Assembly: GCA_027459625.1 (NCBI GenBank)
Contig: DAIDHP010000006.1
Span: forward strand, 91,295-155,294
DNA from: Chthonomonadales bacterium
Lineage (GTDB): Bacteria > Armatimonadota > Chthonomonadetes > Chthonomonadales > CAJBBX01
Length of the DNA stretch: 64,000 bases
Reading direction: 5' to 3'
Both the position numbers and the translations under genes were made by a program. Shown piece after piece: positions 36,461-46,338 of this stretch. The notes under the pieces are model-generated. The model worked only from the letters and a program-made list of their open reading frames with translations. It did no database searches and had not been told where the DNA came from. Numbering within the stretch: position 1 is the stretch's first letter; each line of letters opens with the position of its first letter.

Positions 36461-37225
36461 TCAGGAAACGGACGAGTTCATATGAGCTTTGAGGTTCCTT
36501 CCCAACCACGCGGCACGGTTCGATGCCATGCCATCCACTCCCAAGTCCGCCATTTTTTGAGCCAGATCAATGGAATCCACCGTCCATACGAATAGCTCCA
36601 ATCCCTCTTTTTTCACCCTATTTGCGAACGCGGCGTCTATCGGAGGTTGAGCGGCAAGATTCAAACCGTCCGCTCTGATCTCCTTCGCTTGGGCGATGAG
36701 TTCGTCAACGGTTGGGCTCCAATTTCCCCGCTCTTCGGAATAACGAAACGCCGACAGCAGGTATGTTTTAATATCCGGCAAAGCTTTCTTGGATGCACGC
36801 ACCACATCGGGATGGAAGCTGATGATCACCACCTGCTTCGGATCAATGGAGACGGATTGGATGTCTCTTCTCAGAGCCGGTATGATTTCGGTACCCACCT
36901 TCACCTCTATGATGCAGCCACCTTGCTTAGGTGTTGTATGCAGCGCCTCTTTCAGTACCGGCATCCTCTGCCCCGCCCATCTTTCGCCTTTCCATGCACC
37001 GACGTCCAGTTTATTCAACTCCTCCATGGTGTAATCTCGAATATCGAGAGATACTCCCGAAGTTCGCAGGGTGTTGGCGTCATGACAGACGGCGAGTTGT
37101 TCGTCCTTGGTCAAGTGGATATCCAGTTCGATGGCTCGATCCCGACGTTTCCACGCCAATTGGAATGACGCCAGGGTGTTTTCAGGGGCGTCGTATGATT
37201 CACCTCGATGAGCTATGATCAGCAT
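36461..37225 (-). CDS. Glycerophosphodiester phosphodiesterase
   Basis: GDPD-family phosphodiesterase, releasing glycerol-3-phosphate from glycerophosphodiesters. Motifs: LIIAHRGESYDAPENTLASF (metal and catalytic His/Glu), AIELDIHLTKDEQLAVCHD (ELD and the second His), GGCIIEVKV and GLELFVWTVDSID with MASNRAAWL at the end. No signal peptide, so cytosolic like UgpQ. GGGAGG precedes the ATG. It lies 31 bp after the sulfatase maturase stop and so probably belongs to the sulfatase operon, which hints at use of sulfated or phosphorylated lipids or polymers. Confidence 0.92.
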   Translation of the reverse strand: MLIIAHRGESYDAPENTLASFQLAWKRRDRAIELDIHLTKDEQLAVCHDANTLRTSGVSLDIRDYTMEELNKLDVGAWKGERWAGQRMPVLKEALHTTPKQGGCIIEVKVGTEIIPALRRDIQSVSIDPKQVVIISFHPDVVRASKKALPDIKTYLLSAFRYSEERGNWSPTVDELIAQAKEIRADGLNLAAQPPIDAAFANRVKKEGLELFVWTVDSIDLAQKMADLGVDGMASNRAAWLGRNLKAHMNSSVS

Positions 37226-37256
37226 AAGAACACCTCCCTAAATGCTAAAACTGTGT

Positions 37257-38387
37257 TCAATGAAAGCGGCATTGCCGGGCTAACTGTTGCAAGAGGGGCG
37301 CAGCGTGACTGAAAAAGGCGAAATACCCTGAACAGAGATAGGAGATTCTCTTCCCTTCGCTCGCCCCTCGGATACGATGTTTGGGGCAATCCCCATAGCA
37401 AAACTTCAATACGCTGCATTCCCTGCACTCTCTAGGCAGGTCGCTTTTTTTGCGACCGAATGACATCTGCGCCCGACTGTTCGCCATATCCGCCATGTTT
37501 GTCTCGTTAATATTGCCAAGCAGGTATTTCGGATAGACAAAATGATCGCAGGAGTAAAGATCGCCGTTATGCTCCATCGCCATCGCTCTGCCGCAGGTGG
37601 GAGTGAAAACGCAGAGAGAGGGGTATCCGCCTAACACCACCCCCATGGAGGATTCGAATATCTGCACGAACACCTCTCCCACATCCTTTTCGATCCATTC
37701 ATCCAACAAAGCGCACAAGAATTTCCCGAAAGGCTCCGGTCTCACCGACCAAGGGGTGACGTCGCGGCTTGAAAAAGACGCACGTTCCACCACCGGAATA
37801 AACTGAATGTGCCTGAAGCCTATGTCTTTGAGATGGCGATATACCTCCAGCGGGTACCCGGAATTGAAACGGTTTACGGTCACAAGCGCGTTGCATTCCA
37901 CTTGGCTCTTGAAAAGCGTCTCCACGCCCCTTATCACTCGCTGATGAGTGGGATGCCCTCCTTTGTCCAAACGAAAATGATCGTGCACTTCAGGCGGACC
38001 ATCAAGGCTTACGCCGATAAGGAATTGGTTTTCCGCGAAAAACTCCGCCCATTGTTCATTCACTAACGTGGCATTGGTCTGCAATGCGTTTTGCACCGTT
38101 TGATCAGGTCGAGCGTAACGCTTTTGATACGCCAGCGCTTTGCGGAAAAAATCAATCCCCATCAATAAGGGCTCCCCCCCCTGCCAACCAAAGATCACCT
38201 CCCTCGCCGGATTCGACTGCAAATAAGTGCGAACCATATTATCCAAGGTTGCTTCATCCATCCGAAAATGGCTCTGCGGATAGTATTCCGACTTCTCCAG
38301 GTAGTAACAGTATTTGCAGGAGAGGTTGCACTCCGCTCCGGAAGGTTTGATCATCAAATGATAGGGCTGGGGAACCATGTCAGACAC
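37257..38387 (-). CDS. Anaerobic sulfatase-maturating enzyme (radical SAM)
   Basis: Radical SAM enzyme that oxidises the active-site Cys or Ser of sulfatases to formylglycine without oxygen. The SAM cluster motif is CNLSCKYCYY, with WQGGEPLLMG next. The SPASM-type C-terminus carries the auxiliary-cluster cysteines: TPTCGRAMA, DLYSCDHFV, CRECSVLKFCYGDCPKHR and a late LCSGY. 376 aa is the family length. Start is GTG at 38387 or ATG at 38378. Its stop-to-start gap to the upstream sulfatase gene is 12 bp or less, so co-expression with its substrates is clear. Confidence 0.94.
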   Translation of the reverse strand: MSDMVPQPYHLMIKPSGAECNLSCKYCYYLEKSEYYPQSHFRMDEATLDNMVRTYLQSNPAREVIFGWQGGEPLLMGIDFFRKALAYQKRYARPDQTVQNALQTNATLVNEQWAEFFAENQFLIGVSLDGPPEVHDHFRLDKGGHPTHQRVIRGVETLFKSQVECNALVTVNRFNSGYPLEVYRHLKDIGFRHIQFIPVVERASFSSRDVTPWSVRPEPFGKFLCALLDEWIEKDVGEVFVQIFESSMGVVLGGYPSLCVFTPTCGRAMAMEHNGDLYSCDHFVYPKYLLGNINETNMADMANSRAQMSFGRKKSDLPRECRECSVLKFCYGDCPKHRIRGASEGKRISYLCSGYFAFFSHAAPLLQQLARQCRFH

Positions 38388-38398
38388 GATATTACGAC

Positions 38399-39862
38399 CT
38401 AACCTTTCAATTCCTGCGGATGGCGTCTCTTCAATTCAGGCACCGCCCATGCTCTGTCGGTTGCCTCAAGTCTTTTGAGGTAGCGTTGCAGTTCGCCCCG
38501 AGCGTGAAAAGGTCCACCCTCGCTCATGACGGTCCATAACGGATCGACAGCCGTTGGGTTCTCCGACATCATCTTGTCAAGCCAATCGGAGAGTAAGCAC
38601 TTCGCCTCTTCGCATACAGCCGGATTTTCCGATGCCTCATCACGCTCCTCATGAGGATCGGATTTGGTATTGAATAGCATTTCATCCGGAAAGAGATGAT
38701 AACCGTCATGATAGGTTCGAACATACATCCAATCCTTGAAACGCACCCCTCTCTGACATACGTGCGCGCATTGGCTCAGAACGAGATACCGCCTGCCGCA
38801 ATCCTCTCCATCGGTTAGAGTTTTGTAATAGCTTGCTCCGTCCCAACTCCGAGAAGGATTAATATGAAGCATCTCAGCCAGAGTGGGGGCGAGGTCAAGC
38901 TGATAATGCAAGCCGTTATCTACGCGTGGAGTTTTGCTTCCAGGGAGGCGTATGATCATCGGTATGTGCGGAGTGATGGCGTCCGCAGTGGCATGTTCTC
39001 CGTAGATACCGAATTCCCCAATGTTTTCCCCATGGTCGGATGTGATAATGATCATTACGTCATCGAGGGAGGTTCGTTTGTTAATCTCATCAAAAAGACG
39101 CCCGATATGCTCATCCATATAGCGTATGCCGCAGTCGTATCCGTCTATCATTATCCTCAAATCCTCCATATCCTTAAGCTCTCCGGGGTGTCGAGGAAAT
39201 CGAGGGTTTGTTTGGCTATCATACATATTAATTTCACGGGAAGTATGGGGGCCCACCATAGCTCTGTGCTTAATGAAAGTCTCCTCGGTCAACCATTCTG
39301 GCAGTGGGTCATCCTTGAATGGATTGCCGAATTCCGCCGGTGCTCGATAGGGCGTATGGGGATCCCAATAGTTTACATGCAGCATCCAATTATCCGTCTC
39401 TGCGTTGTGGCGTATCCAATCCAACGCGGTTGGGGTGATTTCTTCAGCGGATTCCATGCCTCCTTTGCCTGTGTTGTAGAATTCCGTAAAACCCGCATGG
39501 AACCACCATGCGCCGTGTCTTTCCGCGAATGGGCTGACCGAGACGGATCGAAGTCCGGCTTGCCTTAGTAATGCGGGGAGGCTGTGATACGCCATATAAT
39601 CCCGGAACCCTCTGGTATATCCCTCGATTCTCATATCCGCCGCCGTACCGCCATGACCCACCACGCCTGTTTTAATACCGAAACGACCGGACATTAATCC
39701 GGCTCTTGATGGCAGACATGGAGCGTCCGAGCAGTAATATTGATTGAAACGCACCCCTTCGTTCGCGATACGATCTATATTTGGGGATGTGTTGCGGTGA
39801 TAACCGTAACAACCCAAATGGTCAGGGCGTAACGTATCCAGATCTAAAATGAGTATGCGCAT
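38399..39862 (-). CDS. Type I sulfatase (cytosolic)
   Basis: 487 aa. The metal and nucleophile site reads LDLDTLRPDHLGCYGY and CLPSRAGLMSGR, where C49-x-P-S-R is the Cys-type formylglycine signature. VMIIITSDHGENIGE supplies the second metal Asp/His pair. There is no signal peptide, unlike most sulfatases. GGAGG precedes the ATG. The second sulfatase lies 93 bp upstream and the matching maturase directly downstream. The substrate is unknown. Confidence 0.94.
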   Translation of the reverse strand: MRILILDLDTLRPDHLGCYGYHRNTSPNIDRIANEGVRFNQYYCSDAPCLPSRAGLMSGRFGIKTGVVGHGGTAADMRIEGYTRGFRDYMAYHSLPALLRQAGLRSVSVSPFAERHGAWWFHAGFTEFYNTGKGGMESAEEITPTALDWIRHNAETDNWMLHVNYWDPHTPYRAPAEFGNPFKDDPLPEWLTEETFIKHRAMVGPHTSREINMYDSQTNPRFPRHPGELKDMEDLRIMIDGYDCGIRYMDEHIGRLFDEINKRTSLDDVMIIITSDHGENIGEFGIYGEHATADAITPHIPMIIRLPGSKTPRVDNGLHYQLDLAPTLAEMLHINPSRSWDGASYYKTLTDGEDCGRRYLVLSQCAHVCQRGVRFKDWMYVRTYHDGYHLFPDEMLFNTKSDPHEERDEASENPAVCEEAKCLLSDWLDKMMSENPTAVDPLWTVMSEGGPFHARGELQRYLKRLEATDRAWAVPELKRRHPQELKG

Positions 39863-39955
39863 CTTTTACCTCCTTAAGGCTCAGCATGGTTTGGTAATAT
39901 CCATATGTCGCTTGAATGGAAGATTCCCTCCAAGTGATTGTTGCAACTGTTGGAT

Positions 39956-41425
39956 TTATTGCATATCCTTCAATCCAAGACGAATGAATTGATCCGCGGG
40001 CGAATCGTTTTCATTCATCAAATTCACCATTTTTTGAATCATTTTGGCTTCCACATCAGGGTCTGAGATGGGATGTTCCTGTCCCGGATCTTTTTCAAGA
40101 TCGAAGAGAAGCGTTCCGAATAGATGAGCGTTCACCCAAGAGCGACCTGCGATCTTCATGGTGCGGCACCCTTTGGTGAACCGGAAGGGCTCCTCTAACT
40201 GGATATCTTGAAGCTCCTTGACATCGAAAATATGCTTCATATGCGTTGGAATGAGTGTGTATTCATAGAGCGGATCGTTTTTGTCATTGGCTGGGGCACG
40301 CATATAAACGTATTTCCCATCCGTCACATTCACGTGCCCTCCATGTATTCCGAACAGCCCCGCCTCACGAACTGGAGTATCGTCTCTAACCGTGTCCGCA
40401 AGAGGTTTCCCTTCCATGTCAGCAGGTCTATTTACTCCGAAATACTCCAAAATCGTGGCGGGAATATCGATCGTTTGAACAAGGGATTTTCTTCTTTCTC
40501 CGGAGATTCCGCATCGCGGATCCCATATGAAAAACGGGATGTGAGCGATTTCATTATAAAAGGGTTGTGCGCACTTGCCCCACCAGTCATGTTCTCCGAG
40601 GAGGAATCCATGGTCGGTGTTAACGATGAGAAGGGTGTCTTTCCATAGATCAAGCTCGTCCATGGCATCAAGAACCTTGCCTAAATGTTCATCGCATGTG
40701 CTTACCAATGCCGCGTTGTTATATCGGCATTCCATCACCTCTTCCGATTTCTCGGTGACGGGATGATACCCTGGCCAATCATATGGCAATCCGTGATATT
40801 CGTGGGGGTAGAGGTCCTTGTAGCGTTGGGTGGTGTAGTAGGGTTCGTGAGGATCGAAAGTCTCGATATGCAGAAACCAGTTATCCTCTTTTGCGTTGGT
40901 GTGCATAAACTCCAATCCCATGGCGAATGTTTTCGCCTGCGATAAGTCCACGTCTTTTTGCATGTAACTGCGATTTACCCAATCCTGCCGATGCCATAAT
41001 GTTCCGCCTTGATTTAGCGTTTTGGGAATCTCGATGGCTCGCAGATCGCCCTTCCAGGGATCCCCCTCCTGCCCTCTTGAAATCTCCCATGTGCTGTATC
41101 GCGTATGGTAGTTGTATCCGCCCTCCTCCCAATAATGGTAGTGGTCGCTCACGAGATGGGTGTGTGTTCCATGTAACTTTAACAGTTCCGGCATGGAATC
41201 ATCGAAGGGTTCGACCGCACCCCAGCTACGATGGAGGAAGTTGTAGCGCCCGGTGTGTATCTCTCTGCGGGCGGGCATGCAGGGCATACTTCCCACGTAA
41301 CAGTTGTCGAAGGTGACGCAACGGTTTGCCAAACGTTGGAAATTGGGTGCGTGGACCCAATCGCAACCATAGGGTGGAAGCATGCGTAGGTTCAAGGAAT
41401 CAAACATGATCATGATTGCTTTCAT
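39956..41425 (-). CDS. Type I sulfatase (cytosolic), second copy
   Basis: 489 aa. The N-terminus KAIMIMFDSLNLRMLPPYG is the metal-binding strand. The formylglycine site is CMPARREIHTGR (C49-x-P-A-R), again Cys-type. LLIVNTDHGFLLGEHDWWGK gives the second metal site. No signal peptide. AAGGAG precedes the ATG. It is clearly divergent in sequence from the neighbour, so the pair are not a recent duplication and may act on different sulfated units of the same polymer. It is the first gene of the four-gene operon. Confidence 0.93.
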   Translation of the reverse strand: MKAIMIMFDSLNLRMLPPYGCDWVHAPNFQRLANRCVTFDNCYVGSMPCMPARREIHTGRYNFLHRSWGAVEPFDDSMPELLKLHGTHTHLVSDHYHYWEEGGYNYHTRYSTWEISRGQEGDPWKGDLRAIEIPKTLNQGGTLWHRQDWVNRSYMQKDVDLSQAKTFAMGLEFMHTNAKEDNWFLHIETFDPHEPYYTTQRYKDLYPHEYHGLPYDWPGYHPVTEKSEEVMECRYNNAALVSTCDEHLGKVLDAMDELDLWKDTLLIVNTDHGFLLGEHDWWGKCAQPFYNEIAHIPFFIWDPRCGISGERRKSLVQTIDIPATILEYFGVNRPADMEGKPLADTVRDDTPVREAGLFGIHGGHVNVTDGKYVYMRAPANDKNDPLYEYTLIPTHMKHIFDVKELQDIQLEEPFRFTKGCRTMKIAGRSWVNAHLFGTLLFDLEKDPGQEHPISDPDVEAKMIQKMVNLMNENDSPADQFIRLGLKDMQ

Positions 41426-41580
41426 GGCGCAGTTCTCCTTTTATATCTTGTGGGAAGCGTCACGGCAATCCAAGTATTGTTTTCATACTACCACGAGAGA
41501 GGATCGTGAGTCGAGGATTTGATCCCATGCTAAAGAGGAGGATTTGACAAACATCAAGTTATTCAAGTAAATTATTATCT

Positions 41581-41602
41581 GTTTGTGCAAAATTGCACAA
41601 AC
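41581..41602. promoter_or_regulatory. Near-perfect palindrome upstream of serC
   Basis: Arms GTTTGTGCAA and TTGCACAAAC flank two bases. It is nested within a wider inverted repeat formed by TCAAGTTATT near 41555 and AATAACTTGA near 41633. A possible -10 TATAAT lies at 41666-41671. It is probably a dimeric regulator site between divergent genes. Confidence 0.45.
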
Positions 41603-41719
41603 TCGTATGAGAGAGTTATCATTCACCAAATAAATAACTTGAGTGAATGTTTGGCGGTTGCAAGATATAATGGATTCAATCACCGATCAACAAGACGAGG
41701 AAAGGAATAAAGCACAGCT

Positions 41720-42799
41720 ATGAAGCGAGTTTATAACTTCAACCCGGGACCGGCGATCTTACCGGTTCCCGTTCTTGAGGAAGCCAGCAAAGGGATATTG
41801 GAAATTAACAACAGCGGCATGTCGATCCTTGAAGTAAGTCATCGCGGCAAGGATTACGAAGCTATCCATAACGAGGCTAAGGAGAGGTTGTTGAGGGTGC
41901 TGGGGCTGGATTCCAACATCTATGACGCTCTCTTTCTAGGCGGCGGTGCTAGCCTTCAATTCGCCATGCTCCCGATGAACTATTTAAAGCCTGGCATCAC
42001 TGCGGACTATGTAAACACCGGTTCCTGGGCGCAAAAGGCGATTAAGGATGCAAAACGGTATGGCAATGTTCACATCTCCGCAACCTCCGAGGATTCCAAT
42101 TTTTCCTGCATTCCGCTAAGCTATGACTGGACCCCCGGCGCTCGCTATGTGCATATCACCACGAATAACACGATCGAAGGCACGGAGTGGGCGTCTTTGC
42201 CGGATGTGGGCGACACCCCCTTGGTGGCTGACGTTTCCTCGGATCTCATGGCGAAGGTTTTGGACTACTCCCGTTTCAGCCTGATATACGCAGGGGCGCA
42301 GAAGAATGCCGGTCCTGCGGGTGTGACCTTGGTGGTGGCGAGAAAAGATTTCCTTGAGGAGGCGGAGGCTGACCTGCCCACCATGCTCTCGTATAAGATT
42401 CACGCAAAGAACAACTCCCTGTACAACACACCTCCCGCGTTTGGGGTGTATGTTGTTGGATTAGTGCTGAAATGGGTGGAGGAGCAAGGCGGATTGAAGG
42501 CGATGGAATCCAACAATCGCAAGAAAGCGGATCTTATTTACTCCGCTTTGGACGCCCATTTGGATTTCTACGATCCTGCGGTGTCCGTCAAGGAGGATCG
42601 TTCAATCATGAACATCACTTTCCGGTTACGCGATGCTTCCAGGGAGAAAGAGTTTCTCTCGGGAGCGGTTCAACGGGGAATGGAAGGCTTGAAGGGTCAT
42701 CGCTCGGTCGGTGGATTCCGCGCCTCGATTTACAATGCATTTCCGCTGGAGGGCGCGGAGGCTTTGGCGGAGTATATCGTTCAGTTCGCCAAAGCCTAA
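41720..42799 (+). CDS. serC: Phosphoserine aminotransferase
   Basis: PLP enzyme converting 3-phosphohydroxypyruvate to phosphoserine (also used in pyridoxal synthesis). Family marks: NFNPGPAILPVPVLEE, GMSILEVSHRGKDYEAI, LGGGASLQFAMLPMN, and the PLP-binding Lys in LIYAGAQKNAGPAGVTLVV. SIMNITFRL and GHRSVGGFRASIYNA end the protein. 359 aa is normal. It is followed by a good terminator, so it is monocistronic. Confidence 0.96.
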   Translation: MKRVYNFNPGPAILPVPVLEEASKGILEINNSGMSILEVSHRGKDYEAIHNEAKERLLRVLGLDSNIYDALFLGGGASLQFAMLPMNYLKPGITADYVNTGSWAQKAIKDAKRYGNVHISATSEDSNFSCIPLSYDWTPGARYVHITTNNTIEGTEWASLPDVGDTPLVADVSSDLMAKVLDYSRFSLIYAGAQKNAGPAGVTLVVARKDFLEEAEADLPTMLSYKIHAKNNSLYNTPPAFGVYVVGLVLKWVEEQGGLKAMESNNRKKADLIYSALDAHLDFYDPAVSVKEDRSIMNITFRLRDASREKEFLSGAVQRGMEGLKGHRSVGGFRASIYNAFPLEGAEALAEYIVQFAKA

Positions 42800-42812
42800 G
42801 AGTCTGATTTGA

Positions 42813-42851
42813 AGAGCCGCTTCGGAGAATATTCGCGGGCGGCTCTTTTTT
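42813..42851 (+). terminator. Rho-independent terminator after serC
   Basis: Stem AGAGCCGC/GCGGCTCT around an 18-base loop followed by six T residues. Confidence 0.88.
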
Positions 42852-42994
42852 GCTGACTATCGTGAAATGGTATGTAGATGGGAATAGTGTATTTGCGCCA
42901 GCGCTTGGATTTTGGATATACTCATGAAAATCACCTCTCATTTCCGCCTGAACATGACATCCAACGCAAACCTACCAGGAAGGATAGATAATAC

Positions 42995-45250
42995 ATGAAA
43001 AGGATGCTCAATCAAATCGGCGTAATGCTTTTAATTTCATTAATCGCAATCACCATCGGGCAAGCAAAATCGAATGCGCAAAACACATGGCACATCGCCA
43101 ACGGCCCCTTGATGACGCGTTGGGACAAACAGGTAAGCCCCGCAAACGCCTTGCCGGATTATCCGCGTCCTCAATTGGTTCGAAAGACTTGGGAAAATCT
43201 GAATGGTTTGTGGGATTATGTGATCACCGATCCTGATGCTCCGAAACCCTCATCTTATGACGGTCAGGTTCTCGTCCCTTACCCTATAGAATCCGCATTG
43301 TCAGGAGTGATGAAGATTCCAGATCCAAAGGACTACATCTGGTATCATCGCTCTTTTGAGATCCCGAAAAGCTGGAAGAACAAACGTATCCTCCTCCACT
43401 TCGGAGCCGTAAACTGGCAAGCGACGGTGTACGTTAACGGAGAGGAGATTGGGTCCCATACGGGCGCCTATGATGGGTTCAAATTCGATATCACGGACGC
43501 GTTACACTCGACAGGCAGTCAGAGCATAGTGGTAAAAGTGTACGCTCCAATTGATAATAACGATATCGCCCGAGGGAAACAGACAGAACATCCAGGGGGC
43601 ATTTTTTACACTCCAAGCAGCGGTATTTGGCAAACCGTTTGGCTGGAGCCTGTTCCCAGCACATATATCTCCTCCTTACAGTTGGTTCCGGACGTGGATA
43701 CAGGAGTTTTACATTTTAAAGCCAATGTAAAAGGCGATCATGCCGATAGTGCGCAAGTTCGTGTGACACCGGTGGAGGATAATAAAAAACTCGAAATGAA
43801 AACATGCGCTGCGAACGAAGATGTGGAAATACCCATTCCCAATGCGCATTTGTGGTCTCCATCGGATCCGTTTCTCTACGATTTGAAAGTCTCCTTGGTG
43901 AGGGATGGCAAGGTCGTGGATAACGTTCGAAGCTATTTCGCCATGCGCAAAATCGCCGTGGCAAGCGATGGGAATGTCATGAGGCTGATGCTGAATAACC
44001 ATTTTGTTTTCGAAATGGGAGTGCTGGATCAGGGATTTTGGCCGGACGGGCTATACACCGCTCCCACGGATTCCGCCATCCGATATGACTTGGAGATGGT
44101 CAAGAAGTGCGGGTTTAATCTTATCCGTAAACATGTGAAAGTGGAACCGGAGAGATGGTATTATTGGGCGGATAAGCTGGGGTTGTTGGTCTGGCAGGAT
44201 ATGCCAAGTTGCTTCAATTCCAATCTGCCACCCGACGCGGCGGCTCAGTTTAAAACGGAGTTGCACAACATGGTAGTCGGGCGTGGAAACCATCCATGCA
44301 TCATCATGTGGGTTGTTTTCAATGAGGGATGGGGGCAGCACGATACACGCTCGCTCGTGTCGTATGTGAAAAATTTGGATCCATCGAGACTGGTGGACGA
44401 CGCCAGCGGTTGGACGGACAAAAGGGTGGGGGATGTGATCGACATGCATCACTATCAGGAGCCGGAAAGTCCCAAGCCCGAAGCGGATAGAGCGGCGGTT
44501 TTAGGGGAGTTCGGCGGATTGGGAATGCGGGTGAACGGTCACATGTGGACGAATGAATCCTGGGGTTATGCTGGATTAATGAGTCAATCCGCCAGACTGG
44601 AGAGAAGGTATCAGCAACTTCTGAAAATGATCCCGCCACTCATTAAGAATCCAGGGTTGAGTGCGGCCGTATACACTCAGTTAACCGACGTTGAAACTGA
44701 AAGCAACGGATTGATGACCTATGATCGTGCGGTCACGAAAATGAACCCTAAAATCGTAGCGGACGCCAACGCGTTTCGTTTTCCCTACATACCCGTCAAG
44801 ACGGATTTGGTTCCGACATCATTGGATAAGCCCATTGTGTGGAAATACACAACGACGCAGCCTGATGTCAATTGGTATCAAGTGAACTATGATGATAGCG
44901 CATGGCAGAGCGGACCGGCTGGTTTTGGCGCAGGAGGAGTCTGTCCTGCGACCCGTACTCCATGGACCACGTCTGACATATGGATCAGAAGAACTTTTAC
45001 GCTTCCGAATAAGATTCCCGCAAATTTGGTTTTTAGGGTGTTTCATGACGAGGACGTGGAAATATATCTGAATGGCGTTTTTGCAGGGGCCGCAAAAGGG
45101 TATACGACGGATTATGTTGACCTCCCAATGACACCCCAGGCGCGCGCCGCTTTGAAGCCGGGACAAAACGTGCTATCCGCGCATTGTCATCAAACCATAG
45201 GCGGGCAGTATATCGATATCGGCATAGAGGACGCCTCTCTGAACAAATAG
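42995..45250 (+). CDS. Exported glycoside hydrolase family 2 enzyme
   Basis: 751 aa with a signal peptide (ISLIAITIGQAKSNA). The GH2 order is sugar-binding jelly roll (TWENLNGLWDY, ILLHFGAVNWQATVYVNGEEI), Ig-like domain, then a TIM barrel. The acid/base Glu is in IIMWVVFNEGWGQHD and the nucleophile probably in AVLGEFGGLG. A C-terminal extension of about 140 residues (VFRVFHDEDVEIYLNGVFAG) is galactose-binding-like, an unusual second carbohydrate module. Beta-galactosidase, glucuronidase or mannosidase activity cannot be separated by eye. It is probably transcribed from its own promoter after the serC terminator. Confidence 0.9.
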   Translation: MKRMLNQIGVMLLISLIAITIGQAKSNAQNTWHIANGPLMTRWDKQVSPANALPDYPRPQLVRKTWENLNGLWDYVITDPDAPKPSSYDGQVLVPYPIESALSGVMKIPDPKDYIWYHRSFEIPKSWKNKRILLHFGAVNWQATVYVNGEEIGSHTGAYDGFKFDITDALHSTGSQSIVVKVYAPIDNNDIARGKQTEHPGGIFYTPSSGIWQTVWLEPVPSTYISSLQLVPDVDTGVLHFKANVKGDHADSAQVRVTPVEDNKKLEMKTCAANEDVEIPIPNAHLWSPSDPFLYDLKVSLVRDGKVVDNVRSYFAMRKIAVASDGNVMRLMLNNHFVFEMGVLDQGFWPDGLYTAPTDSAIRYDLEMVKKCGFNLIRKHVKVEPERWYYWADKLGLLVWQDMPSCFNSNLPPDAAAQFKTELHNMVVGRGNHPCIIMWVVFNEGWGQHDTRSLVSYVKNLDPSRLVDDASGWTDKRVGDVIDMHHYQEPESPKPEADRAAVLGEFGGLGMRVNGHMWTNESWGYAGLMSQSARLERRYQQLLKMIPPLIKNPGLSAAVYTQLTDVETESNGLMTYDRAVTKMNPKIVADANAFRFPYIPVKTDLVPTSLDKPIVWKYTTTQPDVNWYQVNYDDSAWQSGPAGFGAGGVCPATRTPWTTSDIWIRRTFTLPNKIPANLVFRVFHDEDVEIYLNGVFAGAAKGYTTDYVDLPMTPQARAALKPGQNVLSAHCHQTIGGQYIDIGIEDASLNK

Positions 45251-45404
45251 GGTTGAGGGCTTAGCCCTTTCAGTTGTATTTCCATTGAACGGAAAGGGGA
45301 TGGCTTTCATCCTCTTTCCATAGGCATTCGCAATTTCACTGTAACCCCATCAAATGAGATTAATCTTCGTATAATATAAATGAACGCTTCCCTAAAGGAG
45401 ATAA

Positions 45405-46307
45405 ATGATGAATTTAGGAATGATTGGGTTGGGAAAGATGGGTTCCAACATGACACAGAGACTTTTGAACGGAAATCATTCCGTAATCGTGTACGATCCC
45501 AATCCCGATGCGGTAAAAATCTGCGTGGATGCGGGAGCGATCGCCTCCTCCTCCGTAGCGGATATGACCAGAAAGCTTACCGCCCCGCGTGTTGTTTGGA
45601 TGATGGTGCCTGCGGGAGACCCAGTGGAAATGACCGTGGAGGATCTTATGATCTCACTGGACCCCGGAGATATCCTTATAGATGGAGGCAACTCCTATTT
45701 CAAAGATACATGCAAGAGAGCGGATGAATCCGCATTGAAGGGGATTCACTATCTCGATGCCGGGACATCCGGGGGTGTTTGGGGGCTGCAAAACGGATAT
45801 TGCCTCATGGTTGGGGGTCCGAAGGAGGCGTTTGACTATGTGGAGCCTATCCTAAAGACGCTTGCTCCGCCGGATGGATATGCCTATGTTGGCGAAAGCG
45901 GGGCGGGGCATTACTCGAAAATGGTGCACAATGGCATTGAATATGGGATGTTGCAAGCATATGGAGAGGGTTTCGAAATTCTGCATGCCTCCGATTACAA
46001 CTATGATCTGGAGCAATTGGCGCATCTTTGGAATCAAGGAAGCGTCATACGATCCTGGCTCCTGGAACTGGCGGAAAACGCCTTCGAGAAAGAGAAGGAT
46101 TTGGCGTCGATACAGGGATATGTTGCTGACAGCGGGGAGGGCAGATGGACAGTGGAGGAGGCGATCGAATTAAATGTTCCCGCGCCTGTTTTGACACTTT
46201 CATTATTGGAACGTTTCGCCTCCAGGCAAAAGGAGAGTTTCTCCGCGAAGGTAATCGCCGCATTACGCAATGAGTTCGGCGGACATGCTGTGAAAAAGCA
46301 GGAATAA
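45405..46307 (+). CDS. gnd: 6-phosphogluconate dehydrogenase, decarboxylating (short NAD-type)
   Basis: 300 aa. Rossmann start LGMIGLGKMGSNMTQRLL, substrate loop ILIDGGNSYFKDT, LDAGTSGGVWGL and catalytic Lys region GAGHYSKMVHNGIEYGMLQ, with the Asn. This is the short, often NAD-preferring Gnd (YqeC/GntZ-like) of about 300 aa, not the 470-aa form. AAGGAG precedes two adjacent ATGs. It feeds the pentose phosphate pathway. There is no adjacent zwf or gluconate kinase. Confidence 0.93.
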   Translation: MMNLGMIGLGKMGSNMTQRLLNGNHSVIVYDPNPDAVKICVDAGAIASSSVADMTRKLTAPRVVWMMVPAGDPVEMTVEDLMISLDPGDILIDGGNSYFKDTCKRADESALKGIHYLDAGTSGGVWGLQNGYCLMVGGPKEAFDYVEPILKTLAPPDGYAYVGESGAGHYSKMVHNGIEYGMLQAYGEGFEILHASDYNYDLEQLAHLWNQGSVIRSWLLELAENAFEKEKDLASIQGYVADSGEGRWTVEEAIELNVPAPVLTLSLLERFASRQKESFSAKVIAALRNEFGGHAVKKQE

Positions 46308-46338
46308 CTTACTCTGATACGATTTGCCGATAATGCTG

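Noticed and set aside
45380..45727. Plus-strand frame overlapping the start of gnd
   Set aside because: Different frame of the same DNA, without family signal; the gnd frame has all expected motifs.
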